Positions 10,435 through 21,753 of a stretch of DNA of 64,000 nt are shown here, one piece after another (position 1 is the first letter of the stretch; every line of letters begins with the position of its first letter). Position numbers and translations under genes: made by a program. The stretch is from Okapia johnstoni (Eukaryota; Chordata; Mammalia; Artiodactyla; Giraffidae): positions 27,496,001 to 27,560,000 of the forward strand of contig CM044320.1 of assembly GCA_024291935.2 (NCBI GenBank). The letters run 5' to 3'. The notes beneath the pieces are model-generated. The model ran no database searches and was not told the origin of the DNA. It saw only the letters and a list, made by a program, of their open reading frames with translations.

Positions 10435-11268
10435 GTCAGTTCAGTTCAGTCACTCAGTCCTGTCCGACTCTTTGCGACCCCATGAATCATAGCACACCAG
10501 GTCTCCCTGTCCATCACCAACTCCCGGAGTTTACCCAAACCCATGTCCATCAAGTCGGTGATGCCATCCAACCATCTCATCCTCTGTCATCCCCTTCTCC
10601 TCCTGCCCCCAATCCTTCCCAGCATTAGGGTCTTTTCCAATGAGTCAACCCTTCGCATGAGGTGGCCAAAGTATTGGAATTTCAGCTTCAGCATCAGTCC
10701 TTCCAATGAACACCCAGGACTGATCTCCTTTAGGATGGACTGGTTGGATCTCCTTGCAGTCCAAGGGACTCTCAAGAGTCTTCTCCAACACCACAGTTCA
10801 AAAGCATCAATTCTTCGGCAGTCAGCTTTCTTCACTGTCCAACTCTCACATCCATACATGACCACTGGAAAAACCATAGCCTTGACTAGATGGACCTTTG
10901 TTGGCAAAGTAATGTCTCTGCTTTTAAATATGCTATCTAGGTTGGCCATAACCTTCCTTCCAAGGAGTAAGCGTCTTTTAATTTCATGGCTGCAGTCACC
11001 ATCTGCAGTGATTTTGGAGCCCCAAAAAATAAAGTCTGACACTATTTCCACTGTTTCCCCATCTATTTCCCATGAAGTGATGGGACCAGATGCCATGATC
11101 TTAGTTTTCTGAACGTTGAGCTTTAAGCCAAGTTTTTCACTCTCCTTTTCACTTTCATCAAGAGGCTCTTTAGTTCTTCTTCACTTTCTGCCATAAGGGT
11201 GGTGTCATCTGCATATCTGAGGTTATTGATATTTCTCCCAGCAATCTTGAATCCAGCTTGTGTTTCTG
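10435..11268 (-). mobile_element. BovB LINE 3' half, antisense
   Basis: About 830 bp, 5'-truncated, starting at the TCAGTTCAGTTCAGTCACTCAG tail. The minus strand keeps a 169-residue frame (11096-10587) covering the C-terminal RT region ([20 protein letters not shown]) and, in another frame, the catalytic YADD at about 11200. Confidence 0.95.
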
Positions 11269-11349
11269 GTAATGCTTTATTAAAAACCAAAATCAGAGTT
11301 TTTAGACTCAACCTATAGTGCAGAGAAAGTAACTAAAGAGCTGAGTATT

Positions 11350-11429
11350 GTGTTGGCCAAAAAATTTGATCAGGTTTTTCCATATGATGTTATGGAAGAA
11401 CAAAAACGAACTTTTTGGATGACCCAATA
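11350..11429. mobile_element. Mariner-type MITE
   Basis: An 80-bp imperfect palindrome: GTTGGCCAAAAAATTTGATC pairs with the end ACGAACTTTTTGGATGACCC. This is the structure of short internally deleted Tc1/mariner copies in ruminants. It has no transposase. Confidence 0.8.
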
Positions 11430-13857
11430 GAAAATGGAGTGGGAAAAGTCATCTTTGACAGGAAGAAGAAGACCTACTTAAAATATTGCCTTAGAGTTGA
11501 TTCATTGATGAATGAAATTATAAGAACTTTAAGAAACATCTCACTATTTGGGATGAAGAAACTGTGCGTATTAGATCAAAATTTAATAATATAAAAATAT
11601 GACCAATTAAAGTTGCACAGTTACCACTGAAGAAGTATCTGTTAAATCAAATGAAAATCACTGCACCCGTCATAATTATTGTTTAATAAGTCAACTCTTG
11701 GCTTCTGTGGCAGTTGTAATGAGCCCATCACTTGGAGATGAGGAGTGTTGTGGAGTTAGCAAAGATATGAGGAACTCCTTTTTTCAAAACTTAAAATTTG
11801 GATTAGAAAAAAATAAGGAACAAATATAAGTTAAGAAAACAGATAGGTTTGATGGTTGACTATAGTGAGTGAAAGTCAGAGAAGAAAAATATCAGTCTAG
11901 GCTGGTCTTCAGGGCTAATTTCATAGAAGCTGGTGGCTTTGAAGGATGAATAAATGATGGGGGTGGAAGAGAAGACAGGGTCATTTCAAAATTCAACTCC
12001 ACCACCACCCTGACAATATTCAAAATATACTAAGGTCCAAAAGTACTTAGTCATTTTAACTCTATGATTATAGCAATCAAGGAACTACTGTGCATTTTGA
12101 CAGGCAAGGGCTTTATGATTCTTTTCTGTTTCTATTTCTATCAATCAAATAACTGCAAATTCTGTTTTGCTATTTATTTTTTGTGACACCAAGAGCACCA
12201 GTGTATGCTAAGTCAGAGGAGTAAATGCACAGCCTGGTATTAAAGTAATGTTCTTCCACCCCTTTCCACACGCTCACACGTGGCTTCCCTGAAACACATG
12301 CAAATTTGAAAGCATTTCTTAAAAGTGACAGCTAATGGTATAAATTAACCTCCTGAATCTGCTTCGGTCATTTGCAAAACTACGGTAGCACATAAAAGAT
12401 GGTGGTAAATTATGAATAATAAATGGAAAGAAGAATGACATGCCCTTCTGCAGCTTTCAGAAGCAAATGGAGGGTTCCACTATCAAGAAAAGTATAGCCT
12501 CTAGGTTTGTTTATTACAGAGATTGTCAAACAACCTTCCTTACAACGAACTCATTTGAGCTTGGCAAAAAATAGCAGAAGACAGTTCTTTCTAAATTTCC
12601 TTTTAAAATTATGAAAGGCACTCAGAATATTGAATTTCATCACCAGCAAGGTAAAGGCAACTTAGAAATAGTTTATCACCATGACAAACATATTAAATTG
12701 AACTCCAAATTGCAGGTAAAATTTTCCTTCCGAATAGAATGCTTATGACCCAGTATTTTCAGACTCTTACTGTTTTGAGGTAATATTCTAGTTTTTGTTT
12801 TGTTGTGCTGAAGGGTCATCAAGCAACAAATGACTCTTTAATATGATGGAATTATAAGGAACTAAGGAAAACATACTTCATAGCCTGGAGCCAAATATAT
12901 CTCCTAGCACCTCACCTATTGCCTTTTCCCTCATATTAGAATTTGTTGCTAAACTAGTTAAATACACACTCTATAGACATTGCAAATAGAGCAACATTGT
13001 AGAGCTTGTAGTATTTTTTCTTCCTTTGGAATTAGGCATGTATATATATTTGTCCCTGCATGTTTTTAAAATGAAATCTATAGAGAAATTGGAGAAACAC
13101 CAGAATTTTAAAATTTAGCTCAGTTTCATTGACTAATAGGGTAAAGAAGAGAAGCTCCTTTCAAAGATTTAACTCTACATTCTGTAAATATTTATTCGGA
13201 TTATTTAGTTTGGGAAATTTTAAATTTTTTTATCTTCTTAGCAAATCTCTATTCTCTGAGTCAGAGATATCTGAAGACACATTTTTACATAAAGGCTTTC
13301 CCCTCCAAATTAAGATGTAATGGAAATAGCCTCTTGTGATCTTTTGTTTTAAAAATGGATATAAAAGAAAATTATTTTTATAGAAAGAATTATAGTAATT
13401 TTGTAAAGAATACATTCTGAGATATTATTATCAATCATTAACTTATGTTTTTAAATATCCCAGAATAATGTAGCAATAATATTATAGTAATACAAATATG
13501 TACACTTAGATAGTAAATTATGTAACTGATAATGGTTTGTCACCATTGTTCCATAGTACAAACTAGAATTTGAAATGAGTCATTGCACATGTGCATATTG
13601 ACAATTATGGCAATATGTGGGGGGACTGCAGCTTTTTTCATTTTTGTGTTTGCTCCTCTCTGCCTGTAAGTGGAAATATGTGTTGTACTATAATCCTTGA
13701 CTGCAGTTGAAAACAAGTGCATTGAGTGAAATTCATGGTGGAACATGGAGGTGAAAGAATAAAAGGAAGTACATTTAGAAATAATATTCTCCCACAGTAT
13801 TAATACACTGATGGGAACAAAGATAATTTTAGTAATCACTAAAACTAAACCATCTGT
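11430..13857. other. Intronic block without recognised features
   Basis: About 2.4 kb of AT-rich sequence. No convincing exon, RNA or young repeat was seen. 11900-11980 faintly recalls old L2/MIR-age text (CTGGTGGCTTTGAAGGATG), too weak to call. Confidence 0.5.
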
Positions 13858-14050
13858 GAACAGCTGTGAAGTACAAGAGAGATTTGACTGATAAGGACAG
13901 AAGAACTTACTGGTGAAGGTTGATCTCATCTCAGAAAAGGTCTCAGCCTCATTTATATGAACAACTGTGAAGTATAAGAGCGATTTGACTTATAAGGACA
14001 GAAGAAGAACTTACTGGTGAAGGTCGGTCTCAGGTTCAGAAAAGTCCTCT
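13858..14050. repeat. Two-copy tandem duplication, 101-bp period
   Basis: GAACAGCTGTGAAGTACAAG (13858) recurs at 13959 as GAACAACTGTGAAGTATAAG. Homology runs through GATTTGACTGATAAGGACAG and TTACTGGTGAAGGT in both copies. There is a 3-bp AGA expansion in the second copy and scattered substitutions, so the duplication is not recent. It matches no repeat I recognise. Confidence 0.9.
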
Positions 14051-14993
14051 GAGGAACACAGGCTTCCAGTACAACAAGGGACTACTTTGAAGTCCTTGAT
14101 GCTCTTAGCAGAAGAGAATCCAAAAAAGACTGGTTACTCTTATCTAGTAGGGCCGCACAGCTGGACAGTCTTATCAAAAGCATCACCCTCCATTTTTCAG
14201 TTCCAGAAATCCATTTCTGGGAGGTAGCTTAGAAATCAAACCCTGAACTACTCACAAGAGGCCATGAGTCAGATAAAATATTATCAACTCAAAATTCTAT
14301 GATAGTTTTGTCAAGAAATTTTAGGTTTTTGATCAGCTGCCCAGGAAATTTCACCAAGTAATACATGACATGACACAGAATCCCAAATTGTTCCTCAGAG
14401 GGAGTGGAGCATAAGGTTATTATCGTGTGAATGTGATGATCTTGAGTTTCTTATATCTCTGGAGTGTTTCCATCTATGTAAGGTGTAGCAGCATTATTCC
14501 TCCAAATCAGAACCCACTTCTGCAACTTAAAAAACTTTATGTGTATTGATTCTTCCTTATTAGCAACTGGTCTTCCTATCTTGATGTATTGTTAGAGTGC
14601 CAGACTCTGGGTTAAATTTTTTTTTCCTTTAGACTAGCTATCAGACCACTGTATAAATTCTGTTGTCCTTTCTTACATTATAGTCCTAGGAATAATTCCC
14701 CAGAGCTTTACTATGAATATGAGATGTTTTTCATTGACTTGAACTAGTTCTTAGGCAAGACCTGTTCTGGCATTCAAATTTTGAGTATCTTCTTTTTCTG
14801 GTGATTTTCATCTTTTGAATCCTTGCTTCCCTTCCTCTAAAAACATGTTAACTGAATTCTGGACAGCTTTAGAGTCTATTCTCTTTATTTTTCTGTTACC
14901 TTATGGGAAAAAGTAGTGTTCACCAAAAAGGAGTTATGTTAGGTAAGGCACTAACAGCGAGTCTTTGCTTCTATGTTTTATTTAATATTTTCT
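14051..14993. other. Intronic sequence, no feature recognised
   Basis: No exon, RNA gene or repeat identified. Confidence 0.5.
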
Positions 14994-15230
14994 AGAAAGT
15001 ATGTCCTCATTGGAAAAGACCCTGATGCTGGGAAAGATTAAGGGCAGGAGGAGAAGGGGACAACAGAGGATGAGATGGCTGGATGGCATCATCGACTCTA
15101 TGGACATGGGTTTGGGTGGACTCCGGGAAGTGGTGATGGACAGGGAGGCCTGGCGTGCTGCAGTTCATGGGGTTACAAAGAGTCAGACACGACTGAGCAA
15201 CTGAACTGAACTGAACTGAGAAAGTATGTC
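14994..15230 (+). mobile_element. Short BovB 3' end with perfect target duplication
   Basis: About 213 bp of BovB 3' end in sense (CATTGGAAAAGACCCTGATG to CTGAACTGAACTGAACTG), flanked by perfect 12-bp repeats AGAAAGTATGTC at 14994-15005 and 15219-15230. Confidence 0.95.
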
Positions 15231-15809
15231 AGACCTTTCTGCCCATTATTAAAAGCTTGAAAGTACAAGTCTCCTAATGGTTCCTTGATCTCATTCTTTC
15301 TCCATTTGCTAAAGTGACATTTTCCGTTGCCTGATTCTTCCAGGGCCTTCTGCATTTCTTATTTTCCACCCTTAAACCAATACACGCAGCTCATAAAAAA
15401 CAGGAGTTACCAAGTGACAGGTGTTTTTGAACAAACTTGCTTAGTTTATATGTTCTGTGAAGACGTTGCCTCTGAATCAGCAGCTACTAATGACCTTTTG
15501 TTCCAGGAGCTGTTAGAAGTCCAGATGAAGTCTTGGAACTGAAATGTAGTTTAGGCTTAGCCTCAACTTGGTATTTTCCAAATGTACCTTGTTGAGTTTT
15601 TATCTTACGCCCTGATGGATGATTTCTTCTTAGACCGTTGAAGATTCAGCTCAGCTTCAACAATAGGTTATTCATTTCCTTTATTTCTTTTCCCATTCTC
15701 CCTCCTGTTTTAAGTAAAACAATCTAGGACATTAAATATGCTATAAGCTACAATGTCCCACATACCTGTGTTCCATTCTCCCACCACCATTTGCCAACTG
15801 AGGGGCCTT
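15231..15809. other. Intronic sequence, no feature recognised
   Basis: Unique-looking sequence; short open frames lack motifs. Confidence 0.5.
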
Positions 15810-15965
15810 TCAAAGTTCATGAATTTCTCTCAATCTGATTCCTCATATGTAGATGGTAATAACAATTCTCCATATCTCAGGTTTTTGTTGACTGTTAAAT
15901 GGAATTATGTGTGAAAATGATTAGCATGCTGTTAGGCACATAATCAATATTCAGTAAGTCCTAGC
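15810..15965 (+). mobile_element. MIR SINE, 3' part
   Basis: The order ATTCCTCATATGTAGATGG, then TAATAACAATTCTCCATATC, then GCTGTTAGGCACATAATCAATATTCAG follows the MIR core and 3' end, diverged as expected for its age. Confidence 0.7.
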
Positions 15966-18479
15966 TTTCCCTTCCACTGTAATAAGTTATCTTTCAATTT
16001 TTTTTTCTTTCCGCTTTCTTTAGTAATGGCATTTCACTTTTGACTTGGGTTGATATCTTTCCTTTCTATTTCTGGGCTTATTCGACCTTTTCTTCTTTCT
16101 GTTATTCCTTCCATCACTGTTTGTTCAACGTTTAATACCAGGCTAGCTTCTGAAGACACAAGGGTAAAGGCTTCTCTTCGTCCCTTGATGGAATTCACAG
16201 TTTTATGAGAAATGGACATGCACCATTGCATAGAGAAATTAAAATGAGGATTTGTGCACCAGGCATTTTCAAAGCAGAGCAGACATGGGTCAGCTGAGGA
16301 GAGGAATTGCTGAGCAAAATCTTCAAGGATGAGTAGGAGGCAAGCCACAGTCTGTTGAGAGGGAAGAACCACAAAGATTTCATAAAATAAGAAGAAATGT
16401 GGGAGTTGAGGTGAAATGGTGGGGAGAGGAGAATTCAGTTATACAAGACCTTGGTTTGGGGGCTACTTTCCTCTTTAGAGTTAGAGCAAAATTTCAAATT
16501 ATACAACCCTCCCATTACTTTTTTCCTCCTAACCCCAAAGCCCATGTGTCCATTACTAACTTTGTGCTTTCTGCTAATGGGACTGTATAATATCCCTCAA
16601 GTCATCTGGAGCAAGATAGAGTTTAATGGATAAGTGGGAACTATTGAAAAAAAAATGTAGCCTAGAAGCAATATAGTCACATCTGTACTTTATAATCACT
16701 CACTTTGTGACATATATTTTCATGATAAATTATAAATTTTCAATATTAGAATGCTTAAGTTTTTTAAGTGAAAAAGCAAAACTTTTAGGAAAGACAAAGA
16801 ATTTGGTCTATAGCAATGGATCTAAGCAATACCAAGATTGGTTCATCTTACTTCATAGACTTATCCTTAATTTACTATGTAAAATTGTTTTTTTCAAAAA
16901 TCTTTTTCATCTGATAATAGTCTAACTAGGTAATAGGTACTAGTGATGTGGATAAAATTATAGGATCTCATTAAAAAAAATATTTGTTTACTTTGAGAAG
17001 GAAATCATTTGGAGCCTGAATGAAAGGGGCTGATTAATTGACTTAGCTAATGAAGCCATTTCCTCTTTTCTCTTAGTAATGATTGCTCATTTCCATGAAC
17101 AGACTAGGTATTGTGAGTATTGAACTTCTCCCCTGTAAAAAAAAATTTTTTTTAAGTCATAGTAGGCAATAATAACTTAAAATTTCTATGTCCTTCTACT
17201 GTGTGTGCAAATACTAGGGTGGGATTTCCTTTTAAATTAGGAGTTCTGGATAGGATTCATGTTAATGGTGTTCTTCTATAATTCTATGTTTCTTTTACAG
17301 GGGGTACAAGCATTCCATTGACCTATTTTCTTTATGTTCAACAATTTAGGAAAGCCTATTTTCCATGGAACACATCTAAGGCAAAATAGTTTGATCATAT
17401 GATTTGAACACTGAAAAAAAATCTGTCCATATAAGCTTCTAGTGAACTGTTGAAAGATGTATGTATGACGTGTGAGTTCTCAAGCCAGTGTCTGTACCCC
17501 ACTGCTGCAGACTTGTTCTTGGTATAACACTGGCTGTTTATTTATAATGATCAAAGAGGATCTGTGTTGAATCAGAAGTCAGATTAATAGTTTTCTCTAA
17601 CACCTCTAGTCTTAGAAGAAAGGTCTTTCAAGTTCGAAAACATGAACAGAAAAGGCTCTACAATTCCTTTTTAATGTAATGATCTATACATACTCTAACT
17701 CACATTTGGAGAGCAGGGGGCCAGATTCCAGTTCTGCTGTGATGCCGAAGCCGTTTCTGAAAACAGAGTCAACCAAAACTAGAGTAAATCTGTTTAAAAG
17801 GCTACTCTGCTCCTGTCTGTCTCCATAACTCAAAGTTGGAGCTTTTTGCCAGGGAGGAGGGGAGTGCAAAGATGGGGGTGGAAGGCAGTAATGAAGAAGG
17901 CAGTGGGGGCAGTTGTTTTTCTGTGCCTGCTGACGTCAACGAAATTGCCAGATGGCATTTGAATGTTTTGCAAAAAGACAGGAGCCTTTTATTACAGCTG
18001 TCACATGGGGTTTCATTCATTTGCAGACCTATCCTCTTCACTATCAGCCCTTCCCACTGCCAGAAGTTTTCATGTTTTACTTTGTTTTAATGCCTGGCAT
18101 CTCTCAAACTTTTCAGCCTTTGAGTTAGCAAGTATATGTTTTTATAATGAACCTCTTTCTGTAACAGTTAATTGGATGGATTGATCTCTATAGTTGTCTT
18201 GAGAATGAATAAAAGGATGAAGTACTTAGACCAGAGGAAGTTTTTGTAACTATTTGTAACTATGGGTGTCACTCATATTAATCGTGGTATATGATGTGAT
18301 GTTTTAAAATTGTTCTGAGATGGATTACCCAAGTCACTTTCTTCCTGTTTCCTGAAGTCAAGATATGATATTTCAAAAGTAGTTTTGATAGTGGTAGGTC
18401 TGTGTTGGACTGAAATGAAAAGCATCTAGTGTACCAAGGAAATTGGGGACTGGGGGCTAGAAAGGCTTAAAAATTAACT
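15966..18479. other. Largely repeat-free intron block
   Basis: About 2.5 kb without recognised interspersed repeats. Most is AT-rich. 17700-18100 has more balanced base composition and holds the cAMP response element cluster listed separately. Confidence 0.5.
17850..18060. promoter_or_regulatory. Candidate intronic enhancer with full CRE
   Basis: TGACGTCA at 17931-17938 is a perfect palindromic cAMP response element. Nearby are E-boxes in CCAGATGG (about 17949) and in ACAGCTGTCACATG (about 17995), the latter overlapping a TGTCA MEIS/PBX-like half-site. The sequence lies in a non-repetitive block. Function is inferred from motifs alone, and such motifs also occur by chance. Confidence 0.3.
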
Positions 18480-18750
18480 ATATGTACTACCCGGAGAAGG
18501 CAGTGGCACCCCCACTCCAGTACTCTTGCCTGGAAAATCCCATGGACGGAGGAGCCTGGTAGGCTGCAGTCCATGGGGTCGCAAAGAGTCGGACACGACT
18601 GAGCGACTTCACTTTCACTTTTCACTTTCGTGCATTGGAGAAGGAAATGGCAACCCACTCCAGTGTTCTTGCCTGGAGAATTGAGCCATCTATGGGGTCG
18701 CACAGAGTCGGACACGACTGAAGCAACTTAGCAGTAGCATATGTACTACC
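18480..18750 (+). mobile_element. Bov-A2 dimeric SINE
   Basis: Two BovA units joined by the TTCACTTTCACTTTTCACTTT linker, with perfect 12-bp target duplications ATATGTACTACC at 18480-18491 and 18739-18750. CpG-containing segments remain, which suggests a young copy. Confidence 0.96.
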
Positions 18751-19780
18751 TAGTCTCAGTCTTACATCCACACTGGCAGTGATAACAGGGTACTTACAAT
18801 GAAACTGCTAATCTGAGTTTAGTGAAATATCTTTTGCCATCTCATCAGTGGCAGCAGAAAACGTGGATGCCAGGACCACTGACTCAAGTGATGGAAGAAC
18901 CTGGAGCAGTGTTCCATGTGCCCTCTTATGCTGCAAATGAAACAGATACAGTCGCTCTTACCATTCCCTGCTCCAGACTCATGTCTGTAGAGTAGTTTCC
19001 AAATATAAACAATACAAATGGAGTTACTGGGGAGTGTATTCATCTCATGTTAATTTCATGCTTCAGGTTCTGCTTCAGGGTTTAGGGAGATTTGGGAGGT
19101 GATGGTGAAGATTAAGCAGCCTCTTTCAGCTTCCTCTGATCCCCCTTCCCTTCCAACTTCAGGGGATGGGGACATGTGGAGGAGCATTATCAATATCTTG
19201 TATGTATCCGTGAGCACATCCGGGTCTGAGCGATGACATTAGGTCAGAAGCAAGGAATACAAAACCAAAGTCAAAGAATAACTCCTAGGAAAAAAGAAGG
19301 TGTCATGAAATACAATCCACATGGGAAGGTTGCTAGAAATTAAAAAGGGAAGGGGTATAAATATAAGACACCAGCTTCGACTCTAGGCAGCACCAAAGTG
19401 TTTCTCAGATAGACCTGAAATTAGAAATATATTCATAAAACACACCTTTCATATGGGGTATAGTTGGGCCTGAATCTCAAGGTTATGCAAATCATGTTAG
19501 ATCTGTTAAGCATTGTGTTCATGCCCCAAGAATCAACCTTAGGAAAGCTGTAGTGTTAATAGCAGTGTCCTACTTTGCATGTCCTAGCTCCCTGTGCACT
19601 CTGAAGGTACAGAGCACTTGTCCCAGGCATAAGTGCTGCCATTGTTGATAATACAGTGGTTGTTATTCATCAACCCTTATCTAACATGTTAAGGTTTGCC
19701 CAAACATTGCCAGAACTAAAACAACATGTTCCTGAGGGTAACTCTAGGTGATAGTCATTTTTCCATATTATGGAAAACAA
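18751..19780. other. Intronic sequence, no feature recognised
   Basis: No exon or repeat recognised. Confidence 0.45.
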
Positions 19781-20369
19781 GTCACTCAGTCGTGTCCAAC
19801 TCTTTGTGACCCCATGGACTATAGTGTCCATGGAATTCTCCAGGCCAGAATACTGGAGAGGGTAGCCTTTCCCTTCTTCAGGAGACCTTCCCAACCCAGG
19901 GATTGACCCAGGTCTCCTGCACTACAGGTGGATTCTTTACCAGCTGAACCACAAGGAAAGCCCAAGAATACTGGAGTGGGTAGCCTATCCCTTCCCCAAC
20001 GGATCTTCCCAACCCAGAAATTGAACTGGGGTCTCCTGTATTGCCGGAGAAGGCAATGGCAACCCACTCCTGTACTCTTGCCTGGAAAATCCCATGGATG
20101 GAGGAGCCTGATAGGCTGCAGTCCATGGGGTCGCTGAGAGTCAGACACGACTGAGCGACTTCACTTTCACTTTTCACTTTCATGCATTGGAGAAGGAAAT
20201 GGCAACCCACTCCAGTGTTCTTGGCTGGAGAATCCCTGGGATGGTGGAGCCTGGTGGGCTTCTGTCTATGGGGTCGCACAGAGTCGGACACGACTGAAGC
20301 AACTTAGCAGCAGCAGCAGCTCCTGCATTGCAGGCAGGTTCTTTACCAACGGAGCTATCAGGGAAGCCC
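19781..20369 (-). mobile_element. Bov-tA pair interrupted by a Bov-A2
   Basis: An antisense Bov-tA (19781-19963) is followed by a second antisense unit (19964-20043 and 20320-20369). A sense Bov-A2 is inserted in the second unit at 20044-20319. The second unit's text CTCCTGTATTG (20033-20043) and CTCCTGCATTG (20320-20330) form the target duplication. Confidence 0.93.
20044..20319 (+). mobile_element. Bov-A2 SINE nested in Bov-tA
   Basis: Complete Bov-A2: CCGGAGAAGGCAATGGC, the TTCACTTTCACTTTTCACTTT linker, the second BovA unit and the terminal AGC repeats. Confidence 0.95.
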
Positions 20370-21194
20370 TTGTCCCCCCAAGGGTTTCCTAAAACAGCAA
20401 TCCCATGATTCATCTATATCTCAGCCATCAACAAATAATACTATATTCATGTATATCTCTTAATCATGAAATTAAGTTTGGATAGTTTAGTTATATATAT
20501 ATCAAACTTTGGGCAGCACTACAGCTCAAAGACAGTACACGAAGCATATATTGATCTCACTCAATTTGTAGTGTCAGGACAAAGAATTGAATAATCCATT
20601 GTCAAGCTACCTTAGAATCAAACCACCATCCAATTTTACTTCAATGACACCAACTCCATTTTTCAATGAGAAGTAGTTAGTGTATAACTTTTTAGCACCT
20701 GGTGTCTCAGTACTTATGCTGAGATCCTAAACACAAATACATTTTACAAGGGAGAAACTACAGGAGCATCTTCATCCTAACACACAGATATAACCTTCCC
20801 ACACTTTCAGCAAATGGCCAAGATGTGTGCCTTGTTTAGGATCAGAGGGAGCTAGGAAGTCAAGTTGTTCTGGACTGAGTCCCATGAGTCTAGCTGAAGG
20901 TCTAGTAAGGGTGTTATTTTTTCCCTTTGATTTAAAAACTCTATACTAACATGTAAACTTTATACTAACTAAACCAGAGAGTCAGGTTTCAAAGAACTCA
21001 AGCATTTTAGGAGAGAGGCTGATGAATAAAGCAGGATGTGAGTGTACTCATTTTTCTTGGGAAATATCACTGCTAAATAGATGATAACACTCATGGTGGT
21101 TATCTAGTATTTTGTTCTCAGAGTCAGAGAGCCTTCCTGAGCAGACATATCAGTGAATAAAGAAATATGTTTATTCAGTAAACATTTTTTGCAC
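20370..21194. other. Intronic sequence, no feature recognised
   Basis: AT-rich; nothing identifiable. Confidence 0.45.
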
Positions 21195-21303
21195 CTGGGT
21201 TTGGGTAGACTCTGGGAGTTGGTGATGGACAGAGAGGCCTGGCGTGCTGCAATTCATGGGGTCGCAAAGAGTCAGACACGACTGAGCGACTGAACTGAAC
21301 TGA
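21195..21303 (+). mobile_element. Very short BovB 3' end
   Basis: About 109 bp, from TGGGTTTGGGTAGACTCTGG to CTGAACTGAACTGAG. A severely 5'-truncated copy. Confidence 0.92.
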
Positions 21304-21415
21304 GGTACCATATGTCATGATAAGCACTAGAGACAGAGTTAAGTAACATGCACAGTCTAGTAGTGAAGTAAGATATGGAAACAAATCATTTCAACTCAAA
21401 TGCAGTGATTAATGT

Positions 21416-21496
21416 ATGGGGTTGGCCAGTAAGTTCATTTGGATTCTTCCATAAGAGGTAACAAATATCCAAATGAACTTTTTGGCCAACTCAATA
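21416..21496. mobile_element. Mariner-type MITE (hairpin)
   Basis: The arms 21421-21444 (GTTGGCCAGTAAGTTCATTT) and 21467-21490 (AAATGAACTTTTTGGCCAAC) are inverted repeats around a loop of about 22 bp. The ends lie next to TA-rich sequence, as for Tc1/mariner. Confidence 0.85.
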
Positions 21497-21753
21497 TAAT
21501 TAGGGTATTATAGGAGTGCAGATGATGAGTACCTACCCCAGCTAGGGGCAGAGTGGGGAATCATAAAAAGTGCTTTTGGAAGAATTAAATAGAAATGAGG
21601 TTGTAGGAATAAACTAAATCAAGGTAGTGTTGAGGGGTGGAAAGCAGGGAAAATAGCAGAAGCAACTACATTTGCCAAGATATGTATGATTTAAAAATAA
21701 CATGTGAAAAACGTAAGAACTAAGTATTCTTGCAATAATCATTGTGAAAAAAA

